Below, one piece after another: positions 52,431 to 60,001 of a DNA stretch of 64,000 bases; the first letter of the stretch is position 1, and every line of letters begins with the position of its first letter. The stretch is taken from NCBI RefSeq assembly GCF_039534915.1, contig NZ_BAAAWE010000001.1, positions 5,084,001 through 5,148,000 on the forward strand. Direction: 5' to 3'. Under the pieces are notes generated by a model. That model searched no databases. It had not been told where the DNA came from and worked only from the letters and a program-made list of their open reading frames with translations. The stretch is from Streptomyces roseofulvus. GTDB lineage: Bacteria; Actinomycetota; Actinomycetes; Streptomycetales; Streptomycetaceae. The position numbers were made by a program, and so were the translations under genes.

Positions 52431-52829
52431 TCAGCTGTTGCCGGCGCCGTTGCCGGACAGCACGGGGATGTCGCTGAGGATGTGCGACAGCGGCTCGTCG
52501 CCCTTGGCCTGCGTCGAGTTCTCGACGCACTGCTGGTTCTGCGGGGAGGACAGCACGTTGATGTCCTGCACCGCGATCGGGACGAGACCGACGAGGGAGC
52601 CGGCGTTGACCTTGGCGGGCAGACCGATGCACGGCTTGTTCAGGGAGCCCTGGACGAGCGCGAACTGCGGGCTCATGTCGCCGTAGGTCGCGGAGTTGCC
52701 GAACTCCTGGTGCGCGCCGTTGCCGGAGAGCGAGGTGGTGCCACCGTCGTCGGCGATCGCGAGCGCCTGCCCGGCCGTCGCGCCGACGACCGAAACAGCC
52801 ACCGCAGCGGTCGCGAGGAGCTTCTTCAT
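52431..52829 (-). CDS. Rodlin 1 (RdlA/RdlB-type aerial surface protein)
   Basis: 132 aa. A signal peptide ends near QALAIADDGG. The mature part shows the rodlin pattern: GNGAHQEFGNSATYGDMSPQ, ALVQGSLNKPCIGLPAKVNA, INVLSSPQNQQCVENSTQAK and GDEPLSHILSDIPVLSGNG, with the two conserved Cys. Rodlins organise chaplin fibrils into the rodlet layer on aerial hyphae and spores. It is closely related to rodlin 2 at 55.7 kb; a 77-bp block is identical between the two. It has its own promoter region of about 95 bp toward the LCP gene. Confidence 0.92.
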   Translation of the reverse strand: MKKLLATAAVAVSVVGATAGQALAIADDGGTTSLSGNGAHQEFGNSATYGDMSPQFALVQGSLNKPCIGLPAKVNAGSLVGLVPIAVQDINVLSSPQNQQCVENSTQAKGDEPLSHILSDIPVLSGNGAGNS

Positions 52830-52924
52830 GTTCTGGCCTTTCGATGACTGGCCCGCGCTGAGTGCCGAGCCGTGCTGATCAACTGGTCGGAGGGGCGGAG
52901 GTTCCGGCATGTCCACCGGACGGC

Positions 52925-53959
52925 CTACGGGCAGATGAGCGAAGACCCCCGGGCGGGTGCGTAGTCGGCCACGGAGATCTTGCTCGGGGCGACCGCGTCA
53001 CCGGGCGGCAGCGGACGGTCCGCGCGGAGCCGGGCGAAGACCTCCGCGGCCCCCTCCTCGTCCCAGCCGACCGTGGACCCGACGCCCTCGACGAGCGGGT
53101 TGAAGCCGCGTACGGGCACGGTGGCGAACTCGGTACGGGACGGGCCGACGGCCTTCAGCCGGGCCGCGAGCGTGAGCAGTTCGCCCACCGAGACACCGCG
53201 CTCGGCCGCCTCCGTCCCGCGCAGGGTCGAGGCGAGCGCCCGCAGCTTCGCCGGGTCCTTGAGGATCCCGCCGGACCGGATCCGGTCCAGCGTGTTGACG
53301 ACGAACTTCTGCTGCTTGCGCATGCGGCCGAAGTCCATCTCCCCGTCGGCCTTGCGGGAGCGCACGTACTGCAGCCCCTCGCCGCCGCCCACGTTCCGGG
53401 TGCCGACGGGCAGGTCGAGGCCGGTCGCCGAGTCCTTCAGCGGCTTCGTCGTACAGATCGGCACCCCGCCCTCGACCTGGTCGACGGTGTCCATGAACCG
53501 CCGGAAGTCGATCTCCAGATAGCGGTGCACGTCGAGTCCGGTCGCCGCCTCGACGGTCTCGACGGTGAGCGCCGAACCGCCTTCGGCGTGGGCCGCGTTG
53601 AGCTTCGCGAGGTGGGAGTCGTGGACCTTTCCGGTCCGCAGGTCGGTGTGCGGGCCGGGGAGTTCGGCGAGCGAGTCGCGCGGCAGCGACACCACGCTGA
53701 CCCGGTCGTACCCGGCGGAGACGTGCACGAGCATGACCACGTCGGTGCAGTCGCAGTCCTGGCCGCCCAGCCGGAAACGTTCCTTCTCGGCGGCGGTGAT
53801 CCCGTCCCGGGAGTCGGTGCCGACGACGAGCAGGTTCAGTCCCCGGGCGGGGGCGGGGAGTTCGGCGGGATCGCCGAGGGCGGAGGCGAGGGCCCCGGGG
53901 GCGAGCGCGAGAAGCGCCGCCGGCACGAGCAGGAGCCGCCGCGGAGGCGGAAATCTCAT
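52925..53959 (-). CDS. LCP (LytR-CpsA-Psr) family protein
   Basis: 344 aa from ATG 53959. One N-terminal helix (RRLLLVPAALLALAPGAL) anchors the protein. The LCP domain shows GLNLLVVGTDSRDGITAAEK, CTDVVMLVHVSAGYDRVSVV, SLPRDSLAELPG and LNAAHAEGGSALTVETVEA. LCP proteins attach glycopolymers such as teichoic acids or arabinogalactan-like chains to peptidoglycan. Given the glycan cluster to the right, a wall-polymer ligase role is reasonable but not demonstrated. It lies between rodlin 1 and the small gene at 54078. Confidence 0.9.
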   Translation of the reverse strand: MRFPPPRRLLLVPAALLALAPGALASALGDPAELPAPARGLNLLVVGTDSRDGITAAEKERFRLGGQDCDCTDVVMLVHVSAGYDRVSVVSLPRDSLAELPGPHTDLRTGKVHDSHLAKLNAAHAEGGSALTVETVEAATGLDVHRYLEIDFRRFMDTVDQVEGGVPICTTKPLKDSATGLDLPVGTRNVGGGEGLQYVRSRKADGEMDFGRMRKQQKFVVNTLDRIRSGGILKDPAKLRALASTLRGTEAAERGVSVGELLTLAARLKAVGPSRTEFATVPVRGFNPLVEGVGSTVGWDEEGAAEVFARLRADRPLPPGDAVAPSKISVADYAPARGSSLICP

Positions 53960-54077
53960 ACCCGCACGGTATTTCGAGTCCGTTCGCACGCACATGCGCG
54001 ACGCGTCGGCGCGTGACCGAATCACTCCGTTGCGAGGCTTGTGTAATGATGCGGGAATAGCAGCGGAGGGAGCGAGA

Positions 54078-54305
54078 ATGGCGCCGCCTGATCCCGGTCG
54101 TCCCGGGAAATGGGAACGGATGGCCTTCATTCCGAAGAGCCGGTATGTGAGCGAGCCGCCGACCGCCGACCGGATCCGGTCGACCCGGCAATTCCCCGTC
54201 TATTCCGCCCTGGTGACCCAGTGGGCCCAGGCCGGCCGGACGGTCCCGGGAATGCCCGACCGGGAATGGGAGCGGCTGATGTCCACTCCCGTCTGGCCGC
54301 GCTAA
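54078..54305 (+). CDS. Small protein of unknown function, ending in the IS#2 target
   Basis: 75 aa from ATG 54078, preceded by GGAGGGAGCGAGA, a strong ribosome site. It begins MAPPDPGRPGKWERMAFIPK and has SRYVSEPPTADRI and TVPGMPDREWERLMSTP; no TM or signal peptide. The stop TAA is formed exactly at the IS#2 junction: before insertion the codon would have read TAG. So the IS entered at the stop and left the product unchanged. Function unknown. Confidence 0.7.
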   Translation: MAPPDPGRPGKWERMAFIPKSRYVSEPPTADRIRSTRQFPVYSALVTQWAQAGRTVPGMPDREWERLMSTPVWPR

Positions 54306-55140
54306 GGGTTGTCCCGTAAATGATCTCCGAGTCGCCTCGGCCATGCTCGGTGGTCGTGCAGCCCGCGGGCCTATCCGGCGAGGCGAGGTTGTGTATCCGG
54401 GCGATGCCGAGCATGGCGTGGTGGACTCCGTCGCCTTTGAGTCGGCAGTCGCGAAGGATCTTCCAGGTCTTCATGCGGGCGAAGACATGCTCAATCCGGG
54501 CCCGGACCTGCTTGTGGGACGTGTTGTGTTCCTCTTTCCAGTCCGGGAGCTCGGTCTGGCCGCGCTCTCGGCGGTGCGGGATGACGAGTCCGGTGCCCGG
54601 GTAACCGCCGTCGGCGATCGTGAGGGTCTTGCCGACGGCGGCCTTGGCACCGGACTCCTCCCACGCCTTGCAGTCGTTGCGGTTCCCGGCGAGAGGCCGC
54701 CCGACCACGACGACCAGGCGAGTATCAGCATCGATGACGACCTGGTGGTTGGTGGAGTACCGGTAGTTCTTCGACCGCTCGTCAACGGTGTGGTCCCGGG
54801 TGGGAACCAGAGTTCCGTCCACGATGAGCACGGTGTCCTTGGCGAACCGCTTCCGGGGCCGGAGCGCGAGCATCGGTCCGAGGCGGTCGATGATGCGGTC
54901 CGCCGCGGACTTCGACACCCCGAACAGCGGCGCGAGCTGGCGCATGGTGAGGTTCGTGCGCCAGTACGCGGTGACCAGCAGGGTCCGATCTTCCAGTGAA
55001 AGGCTCCACGGCCGGCCTTTGCGGGCTGTGTCCGCACATGCGCGACGCAGCGCCGTCACCAGCTTCCCGAACTGTCTTGGGCTCAGCCCGGTGAACGGGG
55101 CTATCCAGGACGGTTCCGACGCTGTGATCACACAAGACAC
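54127..55140 (-). CDS. IS5-family transposase (IS112-like) running past the IS end
   Basis: 337 aa. The DDE core is intact: SPRQFGKLVTALRRACADTA, TVLIVDGTLVPTRDHTVDER (first Asp), LTIADGGYPGTGLVIP (second Asp) and ARIEHVFARMKTWKILRDCR (Glu). The family normally ends soon after MLGIARIHNLA. Here no stop occurs before the left inverted repeat and the frame reads 178 bp into host DNA, antisense to the small gene at 54078, adding about 75 unrelated residues. Loss of an original stop by a small indel is the simplest explanation. The enzyme may still work. Confidence 0.82.
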   Translation of the reverse strand: MSCVITASEPSWIAPFTGLSPRQFGKLVTALRRACADTARKGRPWSLSLEDRTLLVTAYWRTNLTMRQLAPLFGVSKSAADRIIDRLGPMLALRPRKRFAKDTVLIVDGTLVPTRDHTVDERSKNYRYSTNHQVVIDADTRLVVVVGRPLAGNRNDCKAWEESGAKAAVGKTLTIADGGYPGTGLVIPHRRERGQTELPDWKEEHNTSHKQVRARIEHVFARMKTWKILRDCRLKGDGVHHAMLGIARIHNLASPDRPAGCTTTEHGRGDSEIIYGTTLSAARREWTSAAPIPGRAFPGPSGRPGPTGSPGRNRRGIAGSTGSGRRSAARSHTGSSE

Positions 55141-55633
55141 AACAAGATCATCTCAGTTGCCGAGACTGCCCCATGTCCTCGATCCTGTGTATTCGGCAAG
55201 CCGGGAGGACACATGGGGCTGATGCTTTTCCCAGGCGACGGAGACAACAGCAGTCCGGATGTCTCCTGGTCCTACAGCGGCTTTGCCGCGTTCCGACGGC
55301 GTCTGGCTCAGGCCGAGGGGTTTGCCCTCTCCGAGATGCGGGGCTTCGGCGGCGAGCGCCCGTGGAGCGAGGTGTCCACCGCTCTGGAGCCACTCCTCGA
55401 TCATCCGGATGCAGGCGGTGAGGACCTCTCACCTGCCGAGTGCGCGTCGGTCCTGGTCCGACTGGAGGCGATCACCGACCAGTGGGCACGGGAGAGCGGC
55501 GATCAGCTCCACCAGCAGCACATCGAGGATGCCCGCCAGCTGGCGGGCGTCCTGCAGCTCTGCATCGAGAAGGACGTCCCGCTGGCCTTCCTCTGAGGCC
55601 CACCGACCACAGAACCACTTACGGGACAGCTCT
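54305..55633 (-). mobile_element. IS5-family insertion (IS#2), 1329 bp, with passenger gene
   Basis: Left end AGGGTTGTCCCGTAA and, inward from the right, AGAGCTGTCCCGTAA form the inverted repeats. A TA duplication flanks it (54303-54304 and 55634-55635). The element contains a transposase on the minus strand and a separate gene on the plus strand at 55213-55596. It is about 450 bp longer than typical elements of this group, which is accounted for by the passenger gene. Confidence 0.85.
55213..55596 (+). CDS. Passenger protein inside IS#2, unknown function
   Basis: 127 aa. It starts MGLMLFPGDGDNSSPDVSWS and contains FAAFRRRLAQAEGFALSEMR, GFGGERPWSEVSTALEPLLD and a C-terminal helix LAGVLQLCIEKDVPLAFL. 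It is soluble, acidic and without catalytic motif. Similar proteins, as I recall them, are common in Streptomyces as single genes, so it was probably captured by the element. It is divergent from the transposase and ends 37 bp before the right terminus. A ribosome site GGGAGGAC is plausible upstream. Confidence 0.75.
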   Translation: MGLMLFPGDGDNSSPDVSWSYSGFAAFRRRLAQAEGFALSEMRGFGGERPWSEVSTALEPLLDHPDAGGEDLSPAECASVLVRLEAITDQWARESGDQLHQQHIEDARQLAGVLQLCIEKDVPLAFL

Positions 55634-55654
55634 TAGCGGGCGGCGGACGCGCGA

Positions 55655-55681
55655 AGGGGCCGCCCCGGCGGGGCGGCCCCT
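55655..55681 (-). terminator. Terminator of rodlin 2
   Basis: A 12-bp stem AGGGGCCGCCCC / GGGGCGGCCCCT with loop GGC, 33 bp beyond the rodlin 2 stop. Confidence 0.8.
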
Positions 55682-55713
55682 CGACGCGTGGACGTCGCCG
55701 GGGAGGCGGGACG

Positions 55714-56124
55714 TCAGCTGTTGGCCACGCCGTTGCCCGAGAGGATCGGGATGTCCTCCAGGATGTGCGACAGCGGCTCGTCGCCCTTGGCCTGCGTCGA
55801 GTTCTCGACGCACTGCTGGTTCTGCGGGGAGGACAGGACGTTGATGTCCTGGACGGAGATCGGGACGAGACCCACGATCGAACCCGCGTTGAGCTTGGCC
55901 GGCAGACCCACGCACGGCTTGTTCAGGGAGCCCTGGACGAGCGCGAACTGCGGGCTCATGTTTCCGTGGGTGGTGGAGTTGCCGTACTCCTGGTGGGCGA
56001 AGTTGCCGCTCTTGGAGGTGGTGCCGCCGTCGTCGGCGATGGCGAGGGCGGGGGTGGCCGCGGCGGCGGAGGCGCCGACGATCGAGGCGGCGGCGGCCGC
56101 GGTGGCCATGACCTTCTTGATCAC
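55714..56124 (-). CDS. Rodlin 2
   Basis: 136 aa from GTG 56124. Signal peptide with cleavage near PALAIADDGG; the mature part has AHQEYGNSTTHGNMSPQ, ALVQGSLNKPCVGLPAKLNA, INVLSSPQNQQCVENSTQAK and SHILEDIPILSGNG. It is near-identical to rodlin 1 in its second half, including 77 identical bases. It is divergent from rodlin 3, with 211 bp between the starts, as for the divergent rdlA/rdlB pair known in S. coelicolor. Confidence 0.92.
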   Translation of the reverse strand: MIKKVMATAAAAASIVGASAAAATPALAIADDGGTTSKSGNFAHQEYGNSTTHGNMSPQFALVQGSLNKPCVGLPAKLNAGSIVGLVPISVQDINVLSSPQNQQCVENSTQAKGDEPLSHILEDIPILSGNGVANS

Positions 56125-56335
56125 GGGAGTTCCCTTCTAGAACCGGCTCCGTGCAGGGAGCCCCCTGATCAACTCGCCCCGGACCGGCGGGTTCCGCCCT
56201 GTCACCCCGTTGGCGGAGCGCGCGGGGCAGCGCTCGCCGCGGTTCCCAGTCGATCGGGTGAAGCGGCGGAACCTCCTCACCGACCCGCGTGTTGATCCGG
56301 TCGCATCAATCAGGTCGATTGGAAACGGAATCACC

Positions 56336-56749
56336 GTGATCAAGAAGATGATGACGGCCGCGGCCGTCACCGCTTCGGCCGTCGGCGTCGCCGCCGCGGC
56401 CGCCGCTCCCGCGATGGCCATCGCCAACGACGGCGGCACGACCTCCCTCTCCGGGAACGGCGCCCACCAGTCGTTCGGCAACTCGAAGACCAAGGGCGAC
56501 ATGAGCCCGCAGTTCTCGGCCGTCCAGGGCTCGCTGAACAAGCTGTGCCTCGGCGCCCCGGTCAAGGGCAACGTCGGCTCGGTCGTCGGCATCCTCGTCC
56601 CGGTCGCGGTCCAGGACGTCAACGTCCTGTCCTCCCCGCAGAACCAGCAGTGCGCGGAGAACTCGACCCAGGCCAAGGGCGACGAGCCGCTGTCGCACCT
56701 CGTCGAGGACATCCCGGTCCTGTCCGGGAACGGCATCGGCAACAGCTGA
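56336..56749 (+). CDS. Rodlin 3
   Basis: 137 aa from GTG 56336, with a GGAAACGGA ribosome site. Signal peptide ends near PAMAIANDGG. The mature rodlin domain reads GNGAHQSFGNSKTKGDMSPQ, AVQGSLNKLCLGAPVKGNVG and VNVLSSPQNQQCAENSTQAK. It differs from rodlins 1 and 2 by an insertion (VVGILVPVAV) and residue changes, so it is the more divergent copy. Both Cys are present. Terminator follows. Confidence 0.92.
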   Translation: MIKKMMTAAAVTASAVGVAAAAAAPAMAIANDGGTTSLSGNGAHQSFGNSKTKGDMSPQFSAVQGSLNKLCLGAPVKGNVGSVVGILVPVAVQDVNVLSSPQNQQCAENSTQAKGDEPLSHLVEDIPVLSGNGIGNS

Positions 56750-56765
56750 TCCGGAAAGCGCGCCG

Positions 56766-56797
56766 CAGGGCCGGAGGAAATCCTTCCTCCGGCCCTG
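56766..56797 (+). terminator. Terminator of rodlin 3
   Basis: A perfect 14-bp stem CAGGGCCGGAGGAA / TTCCTCCGGCCCTG with loop ATCC. Confidence 0.85.
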
Positions 56798-56923
56798 TGT
56801 CGTGTGCGCAACGGAGTGAATGCCGAAGGCGGAGCACGCATAACGGTTTCCTTCGCGGAAGCCTGTCGTTGTCCCTGTGTGCAGCGGAGGCCGATCTTCC
56901 GCCGCGGAAAGGAACCAGACGAA

Positions 56924-57157
56924 ATGAAGTGCAAGAAGGCTGCTGCCGTCATTGCCGGAGTCATCATGGCCATGGGCGCGGCCACGCCCGCCTTCGCCGA
57001 CGCCGACGCGCACGGTGCCGCCATCGGTTCGCCGGGTGTCCTCTCGGGCAACGTCATCCAGATCCCGATCCACGTGCCGATCAACGCCTGCGGCAACAGC
57101 CTCAACCTCATCGGTGCGCTGAACCCGGCCTTCGGCAACACCTGCATCAACGCCTGA
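56924..57157 (+). CDS. Short chaplin (ChpE-like)
   Basis: 77 aa from ATG 56924, which has AAAGGAA as ribosome site. A signal peptide ends near PAFADADAHG; one chaplin domain follows: GSPGVLSGNVIQIPIHVPIN, then ACGNSLNLIGALNPAFGNTC with the conserved Cys pair, and a two- to three-residue tail. Short chaplins (ChpD-H) form amyloid surfactant fibrils that let aerial hyphae leave the medium. Its position beside rodlins fits. The ending INA without further residues is like ChpE. Confidence 0.93.
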   Translation: MKCKKAAAVIAGVIMAMGAATPAFADADAHGAAIGSPGVLSGNVIQIPIHVPINACGNSLNLIGALNPAFGNTCINA

Positions 57158-57186
57158 GCCGGGCCTCCGCGCACGCGGACGGCCGA

Positions 57187-57228
57187 GGACCGGCCCCGGG
57201 GAGAGCATCCGCTCCCCGGGGCCGGTCC
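57187..57228 (+). terminator. Terminator of the chaplin gene
   Basis: A perfect 17-bp stem starting GGACCGGCCCCGGGGAG with an 8-nt loop, between convergent genes. Confidence 0.88.
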
Positions 57229-57232
57229 GCGT

Positions 57233-58543
57233 CTACGCCCCTACCGGCGCGGCCCGTTCACCGCTGCGGGGCCGTCCCACCGCGGCGCCGCCCCGGCCCC
57301 CGGTGCGCAGCCGCCGCCGGACGCCCTTCACCAGACGGCCCGCCGTGTAGCCGGCGCCGAACACGAAGCGCATGGACGGACCGTACGAGGGCGCGGTGAG
57401 CAGTCCGGCGAGGAAGAGGCCGGGCCAGGAGGACTCGAAGAGCGCCCCGGTCTCGGGGGCGCCGGCCGGCCCGACCGTGCGCAGCGCGGACCGCAGCGCC
57501 GGGTCCAGGACTCCGGCCCGGTCGAGGGAGGGCACGAAGCCGGTGGCCGCGACGACGTGGTCGGTCTCCAGGACGCTCGTCCCGTCCGGGCCCTCGACGT
57601 CGAGCCGCAGCCGGTCGTCGCCGGTGACGGCGGCCGCGGTGATCCGGTGGCCGAGGCGCACGTCGCCCACGGCGGCGAACCGTTCGCGCAGCCACCAGGC
57701 GCCGGCCGGGCCGAGCGCCGTGCCGAAGAGCCGCGCCCGGGTGGCGGCGGGCAGCCGCCGGAAGACGCCCGGGGCGTCGGCGTACAGCCTGTTCCGCCAG
57801 CCGCAGCCGAGGCCGGTGTGCGGGGCGCGCAGGGCGGGCCACAGGCCGCGGTCGAGGGCGGGCGGCAGGGTGTTCCAGCGGAGCCGGTCCGCCCGGGCGA
57901 GGACCCGGACGGCGGCGGCGCCGGCCTCGACGAGGAGCGCGGCGGTCTCCAGGGCGGCCTGCCCGGCGCCGACGACGGTGACGTCCCGTCCGGAGAGGGC
58001 GTCCAGTTCGCCGTGGTGGCTGGAGTGGGTGACGTACCGCCGGGGGAGGTGCCGGAGCGGGCCGGGGACCTCCAGGAAGGGGAGCACCCCGACGGCGAGG
58101 GCGACCGTGCGGGCCCGTACGGTCTCGCCGTCCTCGGCGGTCAGGAGGAAGCCCTCCGGGGCGGGCGCCACCGAGGCGATCAGCCGCTCGTCGACGGCGG
58201 GGACGGCCTGCCGGGCGAACCAGTCGCCGTAGGAGGCGAAGAACGACACCGGGAGCGGGACGCCGTGCTCGGCGCGGGTGCCCCGCGCCGACGCGTAGGC
58301 GTCGAGGCCGTACGCGCCCGCCGGGTCCGAGAGGTGGGAGGCCCACGGCTCGGACTTCAGGAACATCCCGGAGGGCATGGCGTGCCAGGACTCCATCGGG
58401 CGGCCGAAGGTCACCGGGGCGAGCCCGTGGGCCGCCGCGTGCGCGGCCACCGAGAGGCCGTAGGGACCGGCCCCGACGACCACCAGGTCGTGCACCGGAC
58501 GTGCCGTCGTCTTCGCGTTCGCCATCGTGTCCTCCGTCTTCAT
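57233..58543 (-). CDS. FAD/NAD(P)-binding flavin-dependent oxidoreductase
   Basis: 436 aa from ATG 58543, an ATGA overlap with the ATP-grasp gene; ATG 58525 is also possible. The FAD motif DLVVVGAGPYGLSVAAHAAA is followed by the NADPH motif VTVVGAGQAALETAALLVEA and the ATGF motif AATGFVPSLDRAGVLDP. These resemble flavin monooxygenase or lysine/ornithine N-hydroxylase-like enzymes. Directly coupled to an ATP-grasp enzyme, it may modify a cell-surface or secondary metabolite. Substrate unknown. Confidence 0.85.
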   Translation of the reverse strand: MKTEDTMANAKTTARPVHDLVVVGAGPYGLSVAAHAAAHGLAPVTFGRPMESWHAMPSGMFLKSEPWASHLSDPAGAYGLDAYASARGTRAEHGVPLPVSFFASYGDWFARQAVPAVDERLIASVAPAPEGFLLTAEDGETVRARTVALAVGVLPFLEVPGPLRHLPRRYVTHSSHHGELDALSGRDVTVVGAGQAALETAALLVEAGAAAVRVLARADRLRWNTLPPALDRGLWPALRAPHTGLGCGWRNRLYADAPGVFRRLPAATRARLFGTALGPAGAWWLRERFAAVGDVRLGHRITAAAVTGDDRLRLDVEGPDGTSVLETDHVVAATGFVPSLDRAGVLDPALRSALRTVGPAGAPETGALFESSWPGLFLAGLLTAPSYGPSMRFVFGAGYTAGRLVKGVRRRLRTGGRGGAAVGRPRSGERAAPVGA

Positions 58544-59859
58544 CGCTGGGTGAGCTGGGTGGACGAGCCGCGGGTCGCCGGGCCCGGCAGGGTGGCCGGA
58601 TGCCGGGGCCGGCCGGCCGCGAGCCGCCGCCGTGCCGCCGCCAGGACCCGGCGCAGCAGATGGGCGAGCCAGGCGCGGCCCATGGCGAGCGCCGGCGCCG
58701 GGTCGTCGGCGGCGAACCAGGCGCGCTCGCCGGGCGGCCGGGCGGCGCCCGGCTCGGGGGCGTACCGGCGGCGGGGGGAGGCGAGCAGGGAGAGCGCCGC
58801 GTAGTTCTCCACGACGAACCGGCGGCCGTACGCGGGGGAGTGTGCCGGCACCGGCCGCCCGGTGAGGTCCAGGTGCAGCGCCCGCACCACGTCGAGCCCG
58901 GCGGCGTCGGCGAAGAGCCGGAACTGGGCGCCGGGGCGCGGATTGAAGTCGAGCAGGTGGTACGCGCCGGTGGCCCGGTCGAGCCGGAAGTCGAGGTCGC
59001 ACACGCCGCGGTAGCCGAGCGCGTCGAGGAGCGCGCGGGCGAGCCCGTCCACCTCCGGGTTGGGCGCCCAGCGGCCGACGGCGGTGAGACCGGCCCCGTC
59101 CGGCCAGGACCGCTCCTTGCGCCCGGTGGCCCCGGCGGCACAGCGGCCGGCCGAGTCCGCGTACCCGTGGAAGAACCAGTCGAGGCCCGGGCCGGCCGGC
59201 AGCAGCTCCTGGAGCAGCAGCCTGCTGCCGGCCTGCGGGGTGCGCCCGTACAGCTCCCGCACCTCGGCGAGGGAGCGGAGGATCGTCGTGCTGCGCAGCC
59301 CGGACCCGGCCGGCAGCAGCCACGGGCGGCTCCACTTGGCGACCACCGGCAGCCCGAGCGCCCAGGCCATGGCGGCGGCCTCGTCGGCGCCGGTGGGGAG
59401 TTCGGTACGGGGGTGGGGCAGGCCCAGCGCGGCGCAGGTCGCCGCGAGGGAAGCCTTGTCCGCGACCTCCAGCAGCTGCTCCTCGCTCTGTTCGGGCAGC
59501 AGGATCCGGCCCGCGAGGTCGGCGCGGCGGCGGGCCAGCGCGAGGGCGCTGATGTCGTCCAGAGGCACGGCGAGCACGGGATCTGACGGCGTGTCGGTGA
59601 TCTCGCCGGCGATCCGGAGCAGCAGCGCGGCCAGTTCGGTGGGGGCCGCGGAGGCGGGCCGGGGGCGGACGGAGCGGACGTACCGGGAGCGGGCGGCCGG
59701 GCTGCCGACCGCCTCGACGACCGCGTGGACGGGGACGCCGGCCCGGCCCAGGGAGCGGGCCGCGCCCAGGGTCCCGTGATGGAAGGGGTTCCGGTCGAGC
59801 CGCACGAGGACTGCGGGTACGCGGGTGTCGAAAGGCGGCACGGGCAAGGGCCTCTTCAT
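58540..59859 (-). CDS. ATP-grasp enzyme
   Basis: 439 aa. N-terminal pre-grasp domain: AVLVRLDRNPFHHGTLGAAR then AVVEAVGSPAARSRYV. ATP-grasp core: VADKASLAATCAALGLPHPR, LPVVAKWSRPW, LLLQELLPAGPGLDWFFHGY and the metal-binding DLDFRLDRATGAYHLLDFNP with RPGAQF. Such enzymes ligate a carboxylate to an amine or thiol and are seen in carbamoyl-phosphate-like or peptide ligases; relatives in actinomycetes are often in polysaccharide or D-aspartate-like modification loci. It overlaps the flavoprotein downstream by ATGA. Confidence 0.85.
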   Translation of the reverse strand: MKRPLPVPPFDTRVPAVLVRLDRNPFHHGTLGAARSLGRAGVPVHAVVEAVGSPAARSRYVRSVRPRPASAAPTELAALLLRIAGEITDTPSDPVLAVPLDDISALALARRRADLAGRILLPEQSEEQLLEVADKASLAATCAALGLPHPRTELPTGADEAAAMAWALGLPVVAKWSRPWLLPAGSGLRSTTILRSLAEVRELYGRTPQAGSRLLLQELLPAGPGLDWFFHGYADSAGRCAAGATGRKERSWPDGAGLTAVGRWAPNPEVDGLARALLDALGYRGVCDLDFRLDRATGAYHLLDFNPRPGAQFRLFADAAGLDVVRALHLDLTGRPVPAHSPAYGRRFVVENYAALSLLASPRRRYAPEPGAARPPGERAWFAADDPAPALAMGRAWLAHLLRRVLAAARRRLAAGRPRHPATLPGPATRGSSTQLTQR

Positions 59860-60001
59860 CTCGGGTGCCCCAACTGGGCGATGAAATCCTCTAATGGACT
59901 ACGGAGGGGAGGGAAGCGGAGTTCACGGTCGGCTCATTAGGAATACTTTCTGAACATCGGAATGACTGATCGTCAAATGGCGTGCGTGTGAAGGAGCGGC
60001 C
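59860..60001. promoter_or_regulatory. Divergent promoter region between the ATP-grasp and GH26 genes
   Basis: A 142-bp intergenic region distinctly less GC-rich than its neighbours (e.g. GGAATACTTTCTGAAC at 59940-59955). It probably holds promoters for both directions. No specific operator is recognised. Confidence 0.5.
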
